Below are positions 24,570 to 33,197 of a stretch of DNA of 64,000 bases, piece after piece. The notes beneath the pieces are model-generated. The model saw only the letters and a list, made by a program, of their open reading frames with translations, ran no database searches and was not told where the DNA came from. This DNA is from Allosphingosinicella sp042666435 (GTDB taxonomy: Bacteria; Pseudomonadota; Alphaproteobacteria; Sphingomonadales; Sphingomonadaceae): positions 992,001-1,056,000 of the forward strand of contig NZ_JBHTDC010000001.1 in assembly GCF_042666435.1 (NCBI RefSeq), read 5' to 3'. The position numbers and the translations under genes were made by a program. Position 1 is the first letter of the stretch. Each line of letters begins with the position of its first letter.

Positions 24570-24601
24570 GGGAGAGGGGCAGCCCCCTTCTCCCTTTTTT
24601 G
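24570..24601 (+). terminator. Rho-independent terminator of rplU-rpmA
   Basis: Stem GGGAGAGGGG, loop CAG, CCCCCTTCTCCC, followed by a run of six T. Strong intrinsic terminator 68 bp after the rpmA stop. Confidence 0.9.
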
Positions 24602-24676
24602 TTTCTCCCTCGAAACTGTCGCCGGCCTGTCACCCGAAAGGGGCAAGGGCTCCGCGAAAAGAAGAGAGGAAGAGGC

Positions 24677-25249
24677 ATGTTCGCGAGAACCGAGAGATTG
24701 CTGCTGCGGCCCGGCTGGGCCGAGGATGCGCCGGCTTTGGCCCGCGCGATCGGCGAGGAAGCGATCGTCCGCAACCTCGCGAGCGCGCCCTGGCCCTACG
24801 ATCTCGGCCACGCCCGCGCCTTTCTCGACACCGAGCGGCGCCCGGATGAAGCGAGCTTCCTGGTCTTCCGCCGCACCGCCGGCGCGCCGCGGCTGATCGG
24901 CTCGGCCGGTCTCGGCCGCAATCCCGACGGCGCGATCGAGCTCGGCTACTGGATCTCGCGGCCGCACTGGGGCTTGGGCTACGCGACCGAGGCGGGCCGC
25001 GCGATCGTCGCCATCGCCCGCGACGCGCTCAGGCTGAAGCGGATCAGCGCCGGTCACTTCCTCGACAATCCCGCGTCCGGCCGGGTGCTGGAGAAGCTCG
25101 GCTTCACGCCGACCGGCGCCGTCGCCGACCGCTACAGCTGCGGCCGCCGCGAAGCCGCGCCCAGCAAGCTGTTCGCGCTCGATCTGTGCGCGGAGCGGAG
25201 CGAGGCTGTGCCGTTCGACCCCTGCCTGGAAATGGCGGCCGCCGCGTAG
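24677..25249 (+). CDS. GNAT acetyltransferase, RimJ/RimL type
   Basis: 190 residues from the ATG of MFARTERLLLRPGWAED, with GAGGA ten bases upstream. A typical RimJ/RimL-like fold: TERLLLRP strand 1, IELGYWISRPHWGLGYATEA containing the acetyl-CoA loop, and IRLKRISAGHFLDNPASGRVLEKLGF-like helix and strand. Substrate unknown; N-terminal or small-molecule amine acetylation is possible. It follows the rpmA terminator and has its own start signals. Confidence 0.88.
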   Translation: MFARTERLLLRPGWAEDAPALARAIGEEAIVRNLASAPWPYDLGHARAFLDTERRPDEASFLVFRRTAGAPRLIGSAGLGRNPDGAIELGYWISRPHWGLGYATEAGRAIVAIARDALRLKRISAGHFLDNPASGRVLEKLGFTPTGAVADRYSCGRREAAPSKLFALDLCAERSEAVPFDPCLEMAAAA

Positions 25250-25252
25250 ATA

Positions 25253-26098
25253 CTAGGCCGCCACGACCCGTGCCGATCGCGCTTTCTCTTCCTGCTCGAT
25301 CAGCGCGCGGTCGTCGTGGTTCCAGGGGTGGAAGCCGGGCAGGAAGAAGCTCGCCCAGACGGCGAAGACCTTGCGGAACATGCCCGGCCGCACCCAGGCA
25401 AACCAGAACAAAAGCGACCAGGCGCGGGGTCCGGTGATCCCGTCCTGGCGCAGCAGCTCCAGCGAGCCCATCGTCCGGTCGACGATGAAATTGCGGGTGA
25501 CGAGCAGCATCACCTTGGCCTTGACCTTCCAGCGCTTGGAACGCGGCCAGTCGCGGGTGGCGTGGAGCCATGTGTCGTAGGCCACCCCCTTATGCTCGAT
25601 CTCCTCGGTAGCATGCCAGCGCCACATCGCCGCGGTCTCCGCGTCCGCGCCGGCGAGGTGGCGCGGATCGGCGAGCAATTCGTGGGCGAGGATCGCGGTG
25701 AAATGTTCGAGCGCCATCGTCGCGGCGAGGCTGGCGACCGGCGCGCGGGCGCGGACCAGGTCGAGCCGCCATTCGACCCTCTGTTCCAGCTTCGACAGTT
25801 CGTAGCCGGCCTCCAGCCCGCGCTTGTTGAAGGCAACATGCTCGCGGCTGTGCATCACTTCCTGGGTAGTGAACGCCTTGATCTCGGCGGCGAGCTTCGG
25901 GTCCGCGCCCTCGCGGAACAGCCGCACGCTCTCGACGAAGAAGGCCTCGCCCCTAGGGAAGGTCGCGGACAATGCGTTGTAGAGCGCGGTCGCGACCGGA
26001 TCGCCGCCATTCCACCAGCGATCGGTGCGGCTGCCGCGTCCGAAGCGCCGGTCGCGCGGCGTGATCGTCAGATCGGAGGGTGTCGCTTCGCGTCCCAT
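25253..26098 (-). CDS. Metal-dependent hydrolase, PF10118 type
   Basis: 281 residues from ATG 26098 (AAGGA ten bases upstream; alternative starts at 26116 or 26122 run into a REP element). The core LSATFPRGEAFFVESVRLFR, FTTQEVMHSREHVAFN, ALEHFTAILAHELL and WRWHATEEIEHKGVAYDTW supplies Glu and His residues arranged like a ferritin-like di-iron site. This matches the predicted metal-dependent hydrolase family PF10118. The substrate is not known. It is divergent from a TetR regulator that probably controls it. Confidence 0.87.
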   Translation of the reverse strand: MGREATPSDLTITPRDRRFGRGSRTDRWWNGGDPVATALYNALSATFPRGEAFFVESVRLFREGADPKLAAEIKAFTTQEVMHSREHVAFNKRGLEAGYELSKLEQRVEWRLDLVRARAPVASLAATMALEHFTAILAHELLADPRHLAGADAETAAMWRWHATEEIEHKGVAYDTWLHATRDWPRSKRWKVKAKVMLLVTRNFIVDRTMGSLELLRQDGITGPRAWSLLFWFAWVRPGMFRKVFAVWASFFLPGFHPWNHDDRALIEQEEKARSARVVAA

Positions 26099-26116
26099 GG
26101 CTCTCGTTTCCTTCAT

Positions 26117-26212
26117 CGTCATCCCGGCAAAGGCCGGGATCCAGGGCGCCGGCTCCGCCGTTTTTCGCTGGACTCTGCGTTCATGGATGCCGGATCAAGC
26201 CCGGCATGGCGA
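26117..26212 (+). repeat. REP-like inverted repeat pair
   Basis: CATCCCGGCAAAGGCCGGGAT and ATGCCGGATCAAGCCCGGCAT type stem-loops lie within the divergent region between the hydrolase and TetR genes. Confidence 0.75.
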
Positions 26213-26234
26213 TCTTCAGCACGTACTTACACCA

Positions 26235-26813
26235 ATGTCAATAACACGTGAACGCCTCAGCCCCGAGGAAAGCCGGTCGGCCGCCCTGGAGGCGGCGCGG
26301 CGGCTGCTGATCGAATCGGGGCCGCAGGCGGTGACGCTGAAGGCGGTGGGCTCGAAGATCGGCAAGACCCACGCCAATCTGCTCCACCATTTCGGCTCGG
26401 CGGCAGGGCTGCAATCGGAGCTCGCGCGCTACATCGGCGAGAGGGTCACCGCCGGCATCGCCGAGGCGGTCCAGCGCGCGCGCCAGGGCGAAGCCGATCC
26501 CCGCGAGATCGTCGACCGGACCTTCGACGCCTTCGGCCGCGAAGGCGCCGGCGCGCTCGCCGCCTGGATGATCCTTTCCGGCAACCGCGACGCGCTCGAT
26601 CCGATCCTCGAATCGATCCACCATCTGGTCGACCAGCTTGGCCGGGGCCATGAAGACCGGCCGGTGCACGAAACGACCTTGTGGCTGGTGCTGGCCGCCT
26701 TGGGCGATTCGCTGCTCGGCGCGGCGATGGCCGACGCGCTCGGCCTCCCGCGAGACAAAGCGCGCGCCCTGGCCCGCGAGCAATTGATCGCGGCGGCGGA
26801 CGCGAAAGCCTAG
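26235..26813 (+). CDS. TetR family transcriptional regulator
   Basis: 192 residues from the ATG of MSITRERLSPEESRSAALEA. The helix-turn-helix spans about 20-65 (AARRLLIESGPQAVTLKAVG then SKIGKTHANLLHHFGSAAGL); the remaining helices form the ligand-binding domain. It is divergent from the PF10118 hydrolase gene, the usual target arrangement. The 3' end overlaps the phaC stop by four bases on the opposite strand. Confidence 0.9.
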   Translation: MSITRERLSPEESRSAALEAARRLLIESGPQAVTLKAVGSKIGKTHANLLHHFGSAAGLQSELARYIGERVTAGIAEAVQRARQGEADPREIVDRTFDAFGREGAGALAAWMILSGNRDALDPILESIHHLVDQLGRGHEDRPVHETTLWLVLAALGDSLLGAAMADALGLPRDKARALAREQLIAAADAKA

Positions 26814-28600
26814 CCGCGCATCTTCACATAGGAGCCCGGCGCCGCTTCGATGATCGGCAGCTTGCCGCCGCCCGGCTCGCGCGCGGGCGCCTTGTCCGCC
26901 TTGCCGCCGTCGGTGAGCCAGGCTTGCCAGTGCGGCCACCATGAGCCGTCCTGCTTCGCCGCTCCCGCGAACCAATCCTCCGCGCTTTCGGGCATCTCCC
27001 CATTGGTCCAAAAACCGTGCTTGTTCGCGGACGGCGGGTTGATGACGCCCGCATTGTGGCCCGACCCGCCGAGCAGGAAGTCGACCGGCCCGCCGAAGCT
27101 CCGCGCCCCGTCATAGGTCGCCTGCCAGGCCGAGACATGATCGTCCTTGAGCGAAATCGCGAGCAGCGGCGTCTTCACCGCGCCCAGATCGAGCGGCACC
27201 CCGTCCAGGATCACGCCGCCCGGTTCGACCAGCTTGTTGTCGCGCAGCAATTGCCGCGCCCAATCGAGCAGGAACGCGCGGGGGATATGCGCGCCGTCGG
27301 CGAACCAGTGGAGGATGTCGGACGGCGGCGCCTCCCGGTCGAGGAGATAATGGCTGACTACCGACGACCAGATGAGATCGTTGGCCCGGACCGCGCTGAA
27401 CAGGGCCTGCAGGTCCTGCGCGGCCATATAGCCCTTCTGCTCCAGATGGCGTTCCATCGCGGCCAGCTGCTCGGGCTCGCGGAAGGTCGCCCACTGGCCG
27501 AGGTCGGAAAAGTCGAACAATGTGCCGATGGTCGTCGCGGAGGCGACGCGGTCGCCCTCCCCCTTGCCGGCGAGGTAAGCGAGCGCCATCGCCACCAATG
27601 TCCCGCCCATGCAGAAGCCGAACATGTCGACGCTCGTCTCGTCGGTCGCCTGCTCGATCGCATCGAGCGCGGCGACGGGGCCGGCCTTGATATAGGCGGC
27701 CATGTCCTTGTCGGCGAGCTCGGGCCCCGGATTGACCCAGGAAATTACGAACACGCTGTGGCCCTGCTCGACCAGCCAGCGGATCAGGCTCGATTTCGGC
27801 TGGAGGTCGAGCAGATAATATTTATTCACCAGCGGAGGCACGTAGAGGATCGGCCGCTTCCAGACCTCTTTCGTCGTCGGCGCATATTGGATGAGCTGCA
27901 TCAGCGCGTTCTGGTAGACGACGCTGCCGGGCGTGCCCGCCAGATCCTTGCCGAGCTCAAATTCATGACCTGTGCGGCGCTGGACGATGCCCGGCTGCGC
28001 CGCCGCGTCCGCGATCAAATTGGCGAGACCCGACAGCAGGCTCATCGACCCGGTCTCGATCGCGCGGCGGATCGCCTCGGGGTTGGTGAAGGCGAAATTG
28101 GCCGGCGAGAGCGCATTGAGATATTGCGTCGTGAAGAATTCGAGGCGGGTGCGGGTGGCCTCGTCCAGCCCCTCGGCGCCGCGCACCATCTCGACCGCGC
28201 GATTGCTGGCGAGAAGATAGGCCTGCTTCAGATAGTCGAAGACCGGCTCGTCGGACCAGGCCGGATCGTTGAATCGCCGGTCGCCGCGCTCGGGGACGAT
28301 CGCCGGCTCCGCGCCGCCGCCGGCCGCGCGCGAGGTCACCGAGCCGATCAGCTTCATCCAGTCGGACGCCATGTCCTGCTGCGCCTTGAGCATCTCGGCC
28401 GGATTGGCCCACAGCCATTGGCCGAAGGCGGCGAAAGCGCGCGCCGGCGCCGCCGCGTCATAAGGGGGCGCGGCGGCGGCCGGTGCGGCGGACGCGCGCG
28501 CGAGATCGACCGCCCCCGCGACGATCCTCGACCAGGCCTGCGCCAGCTCGGCGGGATTGGGGACGGCGAGGGCCGTTTTCCAAAGGGATGGTTCGCTCAT
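26810..28600 (-). CDS. phaC: Class I poly(3-hydroxyalkanoate) synthase
   Basis: 596 residues from ATG 28600; upstream in-frame ATGs run into a repeat. It polymerises (R)-3-hydroxyacyl-CoA into PHA at granule surfaces. Features are the PhaC N-terminal domain (about 95-265) and the lipase-like box GFCMGG with the catalytic Cys. The catalytic Asp is in KDDHVSAW and the catalytic His in GGSGHNAGVINPP. The length matches class I enzymes. No phaA, phaB, phaE or phaR is next to it; a 76-residue protein and a LysR gene lie upstream. Confidence 0.95.
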   Translation of the reverse strand: MSEPSLWKTALAVPNPAELAQAWSRIVAGAVDLARASAAPAAAAPPYDAAAPARAFAAFGQWLWANPAEMLKAQQDMASDWMKLIGSVTSRAAGGGAEPAIVPERGDRRFNDPAWSDEPVFDYLKQAYLLASNRAVEMVRGAEGLDEATRTRLEFFTTQYLNALSPANFAFTNPEAIRRAIETGSMSLLSGLANLIADAAAQPGIVQRRTGHEFELGKDLAGTPGSVVYQNALMQLIQYAPTTKEVWKRPILYVPPLVNKYYLLDLQPKSSLIRWLVEQGHSVFVISWVNPGPELADKDMAAYIKAGPVAALDAIEQATDETSVDMFGFCMGGTLVAMALAYLAGKGEGDRVASATTIGTLFDFSDLGQWATFREPEQLAAMERHLEQKGYMAAQDLQALFSAVRANDLIWSSVVSHYLLDREAPPSDILHWFADGAHIPRAFLLDWARQLLRDNKLVEPGGVILDGVPLDLGAVKTPLLAISLKDDHVSAWQATYDGARSFGGPVDFLLGGSGHNAGVINPPSANKHGFWTNGEMPESAEDWFAGAAKQDGSWWPHWQAWLTDGGKADKAPAREPGGGKLPIIEAAPGSYVKMRG

Positions 28601-28626
28601 GCGCGCTTCTCGGTTGTCCATGAAAC

Positions 28627-28739
28627 CGCTCATCCTGAGTAGGGACTGAGCCTGGCGAAGGCCCGTTATCGAAGGACCGGCTGGCGTACGTCCTTTGAGA
28701 CGCCGCTTCGTCAAGCTCAGCGGCTCCTCAGGATGAGCG
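28627..28739 (+). repeat. Long inverted repeat (CTCATCCTGAG family)
   Basis: GCTCATCCTGAGTAGGGACTG and its inverted partner (CAGCGGCTCCTCAGGATGAGC) enclose about 70 bp with inner matches AGCCTGGCGAAG and CTTCGTCAAGCT. A sphingomonad-type intergenic palindrome upstream of phaC. Confidence 0.75.
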
Positions 28740-28786
28740 AGTGAGATTGATCCTGCTCAGCCAAGTCCGCCCTAGCGCACTGTTCC

Positions 28787-29020
28787 TCAGAGCGCGAGCA
28801 ACTCCTCCACCGCCGAGCAATCGCGCGGAGAGACGAACAGGAAGGCCATCGCCCTGTCGGGGTTGCGGGTCGCCCAGCCCGGCTCGGGATCGGCGACCTC
28901 GGCATGGGCCGGCAACATCGGCGAAGGTTCGGCGCGGGGCGCGGTGGCCGGCGCGATGGTCGCCTCAACGGCACTATCCACGTCGGCCGCGAACGCAGCC
29001 GACAGCATGTCGAATGTCAT
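28787..29020 (-). CDS. Small hypothetical protein upstream of phaC
   Basis: 77 residues from the ATG of MTFDMLSAAFAADVDSAVEA with GAGGA eight bases upstream. Ala/Pro-rich and soluble; no domain recognised. It is divergent from the LysR-type gene, so it may be that regulator's target, and is separated from phaC by a palindrome. Confidence 0.6.
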   Translation of the reverse strand: MTFDMLSAAFAADVDSAVEATIAPATAPRAEPSPMLPAHAEVADPEPGWATRNPDRAMAFLFVSPRDCSAVEELLAL

Positions 29021-29079
29021 CGTCGATTCCTCTTGAAGGTGATGCGGCCCTCTCTCATAGTGGCGCCGGCAAATCCATT

Positions 29080-30018
29080 GTGGTTGTTCCGCAACCGCTG
29101 TGCGAAAGTTCACAGACGCTGGCCGATTTCGACTGGAACAATTTGCGGAGCTTCCTCGCGATCGCGCGCAGCGGCCGGCTGACCGTCGCCGCCGCCCGTC
29201 TCCATCTCGATCACACCACTTTGTCGCGCCGCCTGGCCTCGCTCGAACAGGCGCTCCAGACCCGGCTCTTCGATCGCTGCCCGTCGGGCTATTTGCTGAC
29301 CGAGGCGGGCCGCCGGCTGCTGCCGATCGCGGAGCGGATGGAGAGCCTGGCCATCGGCGCCGGCGACGCGGTCGGCGGTACCGCCCGGTCCGTCGAGGGA
29401 ATCGTCCGGGTCGGCTCGCCGGAGGGCTTTGGCAGCTATTTCCTTGCGTCCCGGGTGGGCCGCCTCGCCGACCTTCATCCCCGGCTCAACCTGCAACTGA
29501 TCGCGGCATCGGCGGTGTTCAGCTTGGCAAAGCGCGACGCCGACATCGTCATCGCCGTCAGCCGCCCTCCGGCCGGCCGGCTGGTCGCGAGCAAGCTGAC
29601 CGACTATGATCTCGCCCTCTACGCCGCGCCCTCCTATCTCGCCGCGCATCCACCGATCGCCTCGTCCGCCGATCTGCCGAGCCATCGCTTCGTCAGCTAT
29701 ATCGACGACCTTCTGAATTTTCCCGAGCTCGACGTCCTCCAGCATGTCGCCCCGGCCGGAGCGACCTCGCTCGAAAGCAGCAATCTGGTGGCGCAGCTCA
29801 AGGCGACCCTTGCGGGCGCCGGCCTTTGCGTGCTGCCCGCTTTCCTCGGCGAGCAGGAGCCGGGCCTGGTCCGGGTGCTCCCGGGAGAGGTGCGGCTCAG
29901 CCGCTCGCTATGGCTGATCGTCCACCAGGATCTGAGCGAGCTCGCCCGGATCAAGGCGGTCGTCGCCTTCATCAAGGACGAAGTGCGCGCCGACCGGGAC
30001 ATCTTCCGGCTTGATTGA
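29080..30018 (+). CDS. LysR family transcriptional regulator
   Basis: The N-terminal winged helix DFDWNNLRSFLAIARSGRLT, VAAARLHLDHTTLSRRLASLE is typical, followed by a LysR substrate-binding domain (about 110-310) and the pattern YAAPSYLAAHPPI. The start is uncertain: GTG 29080 gives 312 residues; the homologous region begins about 13 residues later, and no good ribosome site is visible. It is divergent from the 77-residue protein gene. Confidence 0.88.
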   Translation: MVVPQPLCESSQTLADFDWNNLRSFLAIARSGRLTVAAARLHLDHTTLSRRLASLEQALQTRLFDRCPSGYLLTEAGRRLLPIAERMESLAIGAGDAVGGTARSVEGIVRVGSPEGFGSYFLASRVGRLADLHPRLNLQLIAASAVFSLAKRDADIVIAVSRPPAGRLVASKLTDYDLALYAAPSYLAAHPPIASSADLPSHRFVSYIDDLLNFPELDVLQHVAPAGATSLESSNLVAQLKATLAGAGLCVLPAFLGEQEPGLVRVLPGEVRLSRSLWLIVHQDLSELARIKAVVAFIKDEVRADRDIFRLD

Positions 30019-30021
30019 GTC

Positions 30022-31146
30022 CTAACCCCAAACCTCCGCGAACAGCCGCGCGAAATTTCCGCCGACGATCTTCTCGACGCGGGCGGTCGAATGGCCGCGC
30101 TTCAGGAGGTCGTCGGCCAGCGTCTCGAACCGGCGTGGCGTATTATATTCAGGCGCGAACAGCATCACGTCGGGATCCTCACCCGGGGCTGCGATGCCGG
30201 CCGCGCGGCGCTGCTCGGTGACTTCCGCCAGATGTTTGCGATAGGCGTCGAGATGGATCACCGGTGGAATAGCGCCATCGGTGCCGAGACCGACATGGTC
30301 CTCGCCCGCGACCTTCACCGCATGTTCGATATGGCGGATCACGTCGGCCGAAGTCTGCTGCCCGCTCGCCCGCAAATAGGGCATGAAATAGATGCCCATC
30401 ACCCCGCCTTTGTCGGCGAGCGCGCGCAGCTCCCGGTCGGCGGTGTTGCGGGGATGATCGTGCAGAGCGCGGCAGCCGCTGTGGGTGATGGCGCAGGGGG
30501 CTTTGGAAGCGACAAGGCCGTCGGCCTGCGTGCGAGGACCGGCATGGCTCAGATCGACCAGCATCCGCCGCGTGTTGAGCGCGGCGACGAGGTCGCGGCC
30601 GAGCAGGCTCAAGCCGCCGTCATTGGGCTCCAGGCAGCCGTCGCCCATCAGGTTGCGGCGGTTATAGGTCGGCTGAACGACGCGGACGCCGAGATTGTCG
30701 AACGTCTCCAGCCGGTCGAGATCGCCCTCCAGCATGGTCGTATCCTGAAAGCCGTAGATGACGCCGACACGGCCGCTTGCCTTCGCCTCGCGGAGGTTGG
30801 CGGCGGCGCGCACCTGGAGCAGGGCCTCGGGATGGGTAGCGATCTCGCGGTCGTAATAAGAGATCGCGCCGACCGTTTCCTCGAACATGCCGGGGCCGTT
30901 GCCGACTCCGCCGACGGTCATCACCACCCCGGTGACCCCCGAAGCCTTCAAGTCCGCCAGGAAGCGCGGGAGCAAGGGCAAACCGGGCGCGTCGTTGGGG
31001 TCGAACGGCACGAGGCTCCCGCACGCATCGATCACCGTGGCGCGGTCGTAAAGCGTCGCAGCCTGGGGCGTGGCGCTCCGGACGGCCGCGAACGGCGCCA
31101 GCATGGCGGCAGCGGCGGCTCCCTTGATCAGCGTGCGTCTGTCCAT
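30022..31146 (-). CDS. Membrane dipeptidase, peptidase family M19
   Basis: 374 residues from the ATG of MDRRTLIKGAAAAAMLAPFA with GGGAGG eight bases upstream; a far longer open frame upstream is a shadow of obg. The twin-arginine-like N-terminus (DRRTLIKG) and hydrophobic run suggest Tat export. Metal ligands of the M19 barrel are recognisable: VIDACGSL at the first His-x-Asp position has D-A-C in place of HxD, while LVDLSHAG, AITHSGCRALHDHPRN and the Asp of HVGLGTDG are intact. The altered first motif is unusual. Hydrolyses dipeptides or related amides in the periplasm. Confidence 0.87.
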   Translation of the reverse strand: MDRRTLIKGAAAAAMLAPFAAVRSATPQAATLYDRATVIDACGSLVPFDPNDAPGLPLLPRFLADLKASGVTGVVMTVGGVGNGPGMFEETVGAISYYDREIATHPEALLQVRAAANLREAKASGRVGVIYGFQDTTMLEGDLDRLETFDNLGVRVVQPTYNRRNLMGDGCLEPNDGGLSLLGRDLVAALNTRRMLVDLSHAGPRTQADGLVASKAPCAITHSGCRALHDHPRNTADRELRALADKGGVMGIYFMPYLRASGQQTSADVIRHIEHAVKVAGEDHVGLGTDGAIPPVIHLDAYRKHLAEVTEQRRAAGIAAPGEDPDVMLFAPEYNTPRRFETLADDLLKRGHSTARVEKIVGGNFARLFAEVWG

Positions 31147-31239
31147 TCGTTTGCCTCCCTGCCCCCATTTTGTGCCCCGTCCGGCGGGATAAGGAAACAT
31201 CGGACTCAACAAATGGCCGAATCGCTGTAAAGGCCGCCC

Positions 31240-32271
31240 ATGCATTTCCTCGATCAGGCCAAGATCTTCGTCCGCTCCGGCGCCGGCGGCCCCGGCGCCG
31301 TCAGCTTCCGGCGTGAGAAATATATCGAATATGGCGGCCCCAACGGCGGCAATGGCGGCAAGGGCGGCGACATCATCTTCGAGGCCGTGGAGGGGCTCAA
31401 CACCCTCATCGACTTTCGCTACACCCAGCATTTCAAGGCACCGCGTGGGCGTGGTGGAGCCGGACAGAACCAGACCGGCGCCGGCGGCGACGATCTCGTC
31501 ATCAAGGTGCCGGTGGGGACGCAGATATTGTCGGAGGACAAGGAACATGTCCTCGCCGATTTCACCGAGGCGGGGCAGAAGATAATCCTTCTGCGCGGTG
31601 GCGATGGCGGCCGCGGCAATGCCAGCTACAAGACGTCGACCAACCGCGCCCCGCGCCAGCACGGCACCGGCTGGCCCGCCGAAGAGATGTGGGTGTGGCT
31701 GCGGTTGAAGCTGCTCGCCGACGTGGGCCTGGTCGGCCTGCCCAATGCCGGCAAGTCGACCCTGCTCAACGCCGTCACCAACGCCAATGCCAAGGTCGGC
31801 GCCTATCCGTTCACCACCATCCATCCGCAGCTGGGCGTGGTCCAGCACCGTTCGCGCGAGTTCGTCATGGCCGACATTCCCGGCCTGATCGAGGGCGCGG
31901 CGGAAGGCGCCGGGATCGGCGACCGCTTCCTTGGCCATGTCGAGCGCTGCCGGGTGCTGCTCCACCTCGTCGATGCGAACAGCGAGGATGTGGCGGAAGC
32001 CTATCGCATTGTCCGCGGCGAACTCGACGCTTATGGCGCGGGGCTGGAGGACAAGCCGGAGATCGTCGCGCTCAACAAGGCGGATACGCTCGACGACGAA
32101 TTGCTCGACGCGCTGACGGCCGAGCTGGAGGCCGAATGCGGGCAGAAGCCCTTCCGCCTGTCCGGCGCGACCGGCGACGGGGCCGCGCCTGTGCTGGACG
32201 CGATCGTCGGCCACCTCGCCGCACAGGCCGACGTTGGCGAGGAGCATGAGGGCGACTGGTCGCCGCTATGA
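31240..32271 (+). CDS. obgE: Obg/CgtA GTPase
   Basis: 343 residues. The glycine-rich Obg domain (MHFLDQAKIFVRSGAGGPGA, residues 1-158) is followed by the GTPase domain with P-loop GLPNAGKST, switch YPFTTIHPQLG, DIPGLIEGA and NKAD. A GTPase for late 50S maturation and stress control. The downstream epimerase gene overlaps its stop by four bases. The usual alphaproteobacterial order rplU-rpmA-obg is split here by about 6.7 kb. Confidence 0.97.
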   Translation: MHFLDQAKIFVRSGAGGPGAVSFRREKYIEYGGPNGGNGGKGGDIIFEAVEGLNTLIDFRYTQHFKAPRGRGGAGQNQTGAGGDDLVIKVPVGTQILSEDKEHVLADFTEAGQKIILLRGGDGGRGNASYKTSTNRAPRQHGTGWPAEEMWVWLRLKLLADVGLVGLPNAGKSTLLNAVTNANAKVGAYPFTTIHPQLGVVQHRSREFVMADIPGLIEGAAEGAGIGDRFLGHVERCRVLLHLVDANSEDVAEAYRIVRGELDAYGAGLEDKPEIVALNKADTLDDELLDALTAELEAECGQKPFRLSGATGDGAAPVLDAIVGHLAAQADVGEEHEGDWSPL

Positions 32272-33191
32272 CGCACGGAAATAGCCGCACGCTGGCCGTC
32301 ACCGGCGGCACGGGCTTCGTCGGCCGGCATCTGCTCAGGATGGCGCTCGCCGAGGGCCATGACGTCCGCGCCCTCACCCGCGGCTGGAAGCCGCCCGAGA
32401 CCGGGATCGCCTGGGTCGACGGCGCGCTCGACCGCCCCGACAGCCTCGCCAAGCTCGCCGCCGACGCCGATGCGGTGATCCATATCGCCGGCCTCATTCT
32501 CGGCGACAGGAAGGCGTTCGACCAGGTCAATGTCGGCGGCACCGCGGCCATGATCGACGCGGCGCGCAAGGCCGGCGTCAGGCGCTTCATCCACATCTCC
32601 TCGCTCGCCGCGCGCGAGCCGGACCTTTCTTCCTACGGCTGGTCGAAGGCGAAATCGGAGCGGCTGGTCGCCGCGTCGGGCTTGGAATGGACGATCATCC
32701 GTCCGCCGGCCGTTTACGGACCCGGCGACCGCGAAACGCTGGAGCTGTTCAGCATGGCCCGGCGCGGCTTCGTCGCCCTGCCGCCGGCCGGCCGCTTCTC
32801 GCTGCTCCACGTGGAGGATTTGTGCCGACTTATCCTCGCCGTGATCGACGAGCCCGACACGGTGGCGGAAACCTACGAGCCGGACGACGGCGTCGAGAAT
32901 GGCTGGGACCATCGTCATTTCGCGCGCTCGCTCGGTCGCGTATTCCAGAAGCGGGTGATGACGTTGTCGATGCCGAAAGCGGCGCTGAAGGCGGCGTCGC
33001 GCGTCGACCGGCTGTTCCGCCGCGACCGCGCCAAGCTCACCGCCGACCGCGTCGGTTATTTCTGCCACCCCGATTGGGTGGTGCGCGCCGAGCACCGTCC
33101 CCCCGCCGGCTTGTGGGGCCCGCGCGTTCGGACCCAGGCCGGCCTCAAGCAGACCGCCGACTGGTACCGCGCCGAGGGCTGGCTCCCCTAA
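32268..33191 (+). CDS. NAD(P)-dependent epimerase/reductase, CerR-like candidate
   Basis: 307 residues, extended SDR fold: nucleotide motif TGGTGFVGRHLL, then IHIAGLI, the catalytic Ser (HISSLAA) and a Tyr in SYGWSKAKSE (YxxxK is altered to Y-x-x-S-K-x-K), then IIRPPAVYGPGDRE. It resembles the complex I NDUFA9-like branch. In Caulobacter an enzyme annotated this way, CerR, reduces the 3-keto group of ceramide and sits beside spt and acp. The same neighbours here (acp and spt follow within 1 kb) support that role. Coupled to obg by ATGA overlap. Confidence 0.85.
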   Translation: MTHGNSRTLAVTGGTGFVGRHLLRMALAEGHDVRALTRGWKPPETGIAWVDGALDRPDSLAKLAADADAVIHIAGLILGDRKAFDQVNVGGTAAMIDAARKAGVRRFIHISSLAAREPDLSSYGWSKAKSERLVAASGLEWTIIRPPAVYGPGDRETLELFSMARRGFVALPPAGRFSLLHVEDLCRLILAVIDEPDTVAETYEPDDGVENGWDHRHFARSLGRVFQKRVMTLSMPKAALKAASRVDRLFRRDRAKLTADRVGYFCHPDWVVRAEHRPPAGLWGPRVRTQAGLKQTADWYRAEGWLP

Positions 33192-33197
33192 TGCCTC

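Noticed and set aside
31147..32247. N-terminal extension of the M19 dipeptidase frame across obg
   Set aside because: Antisense to obg; the dipeptidase has a good start and ribosome site at 31146.
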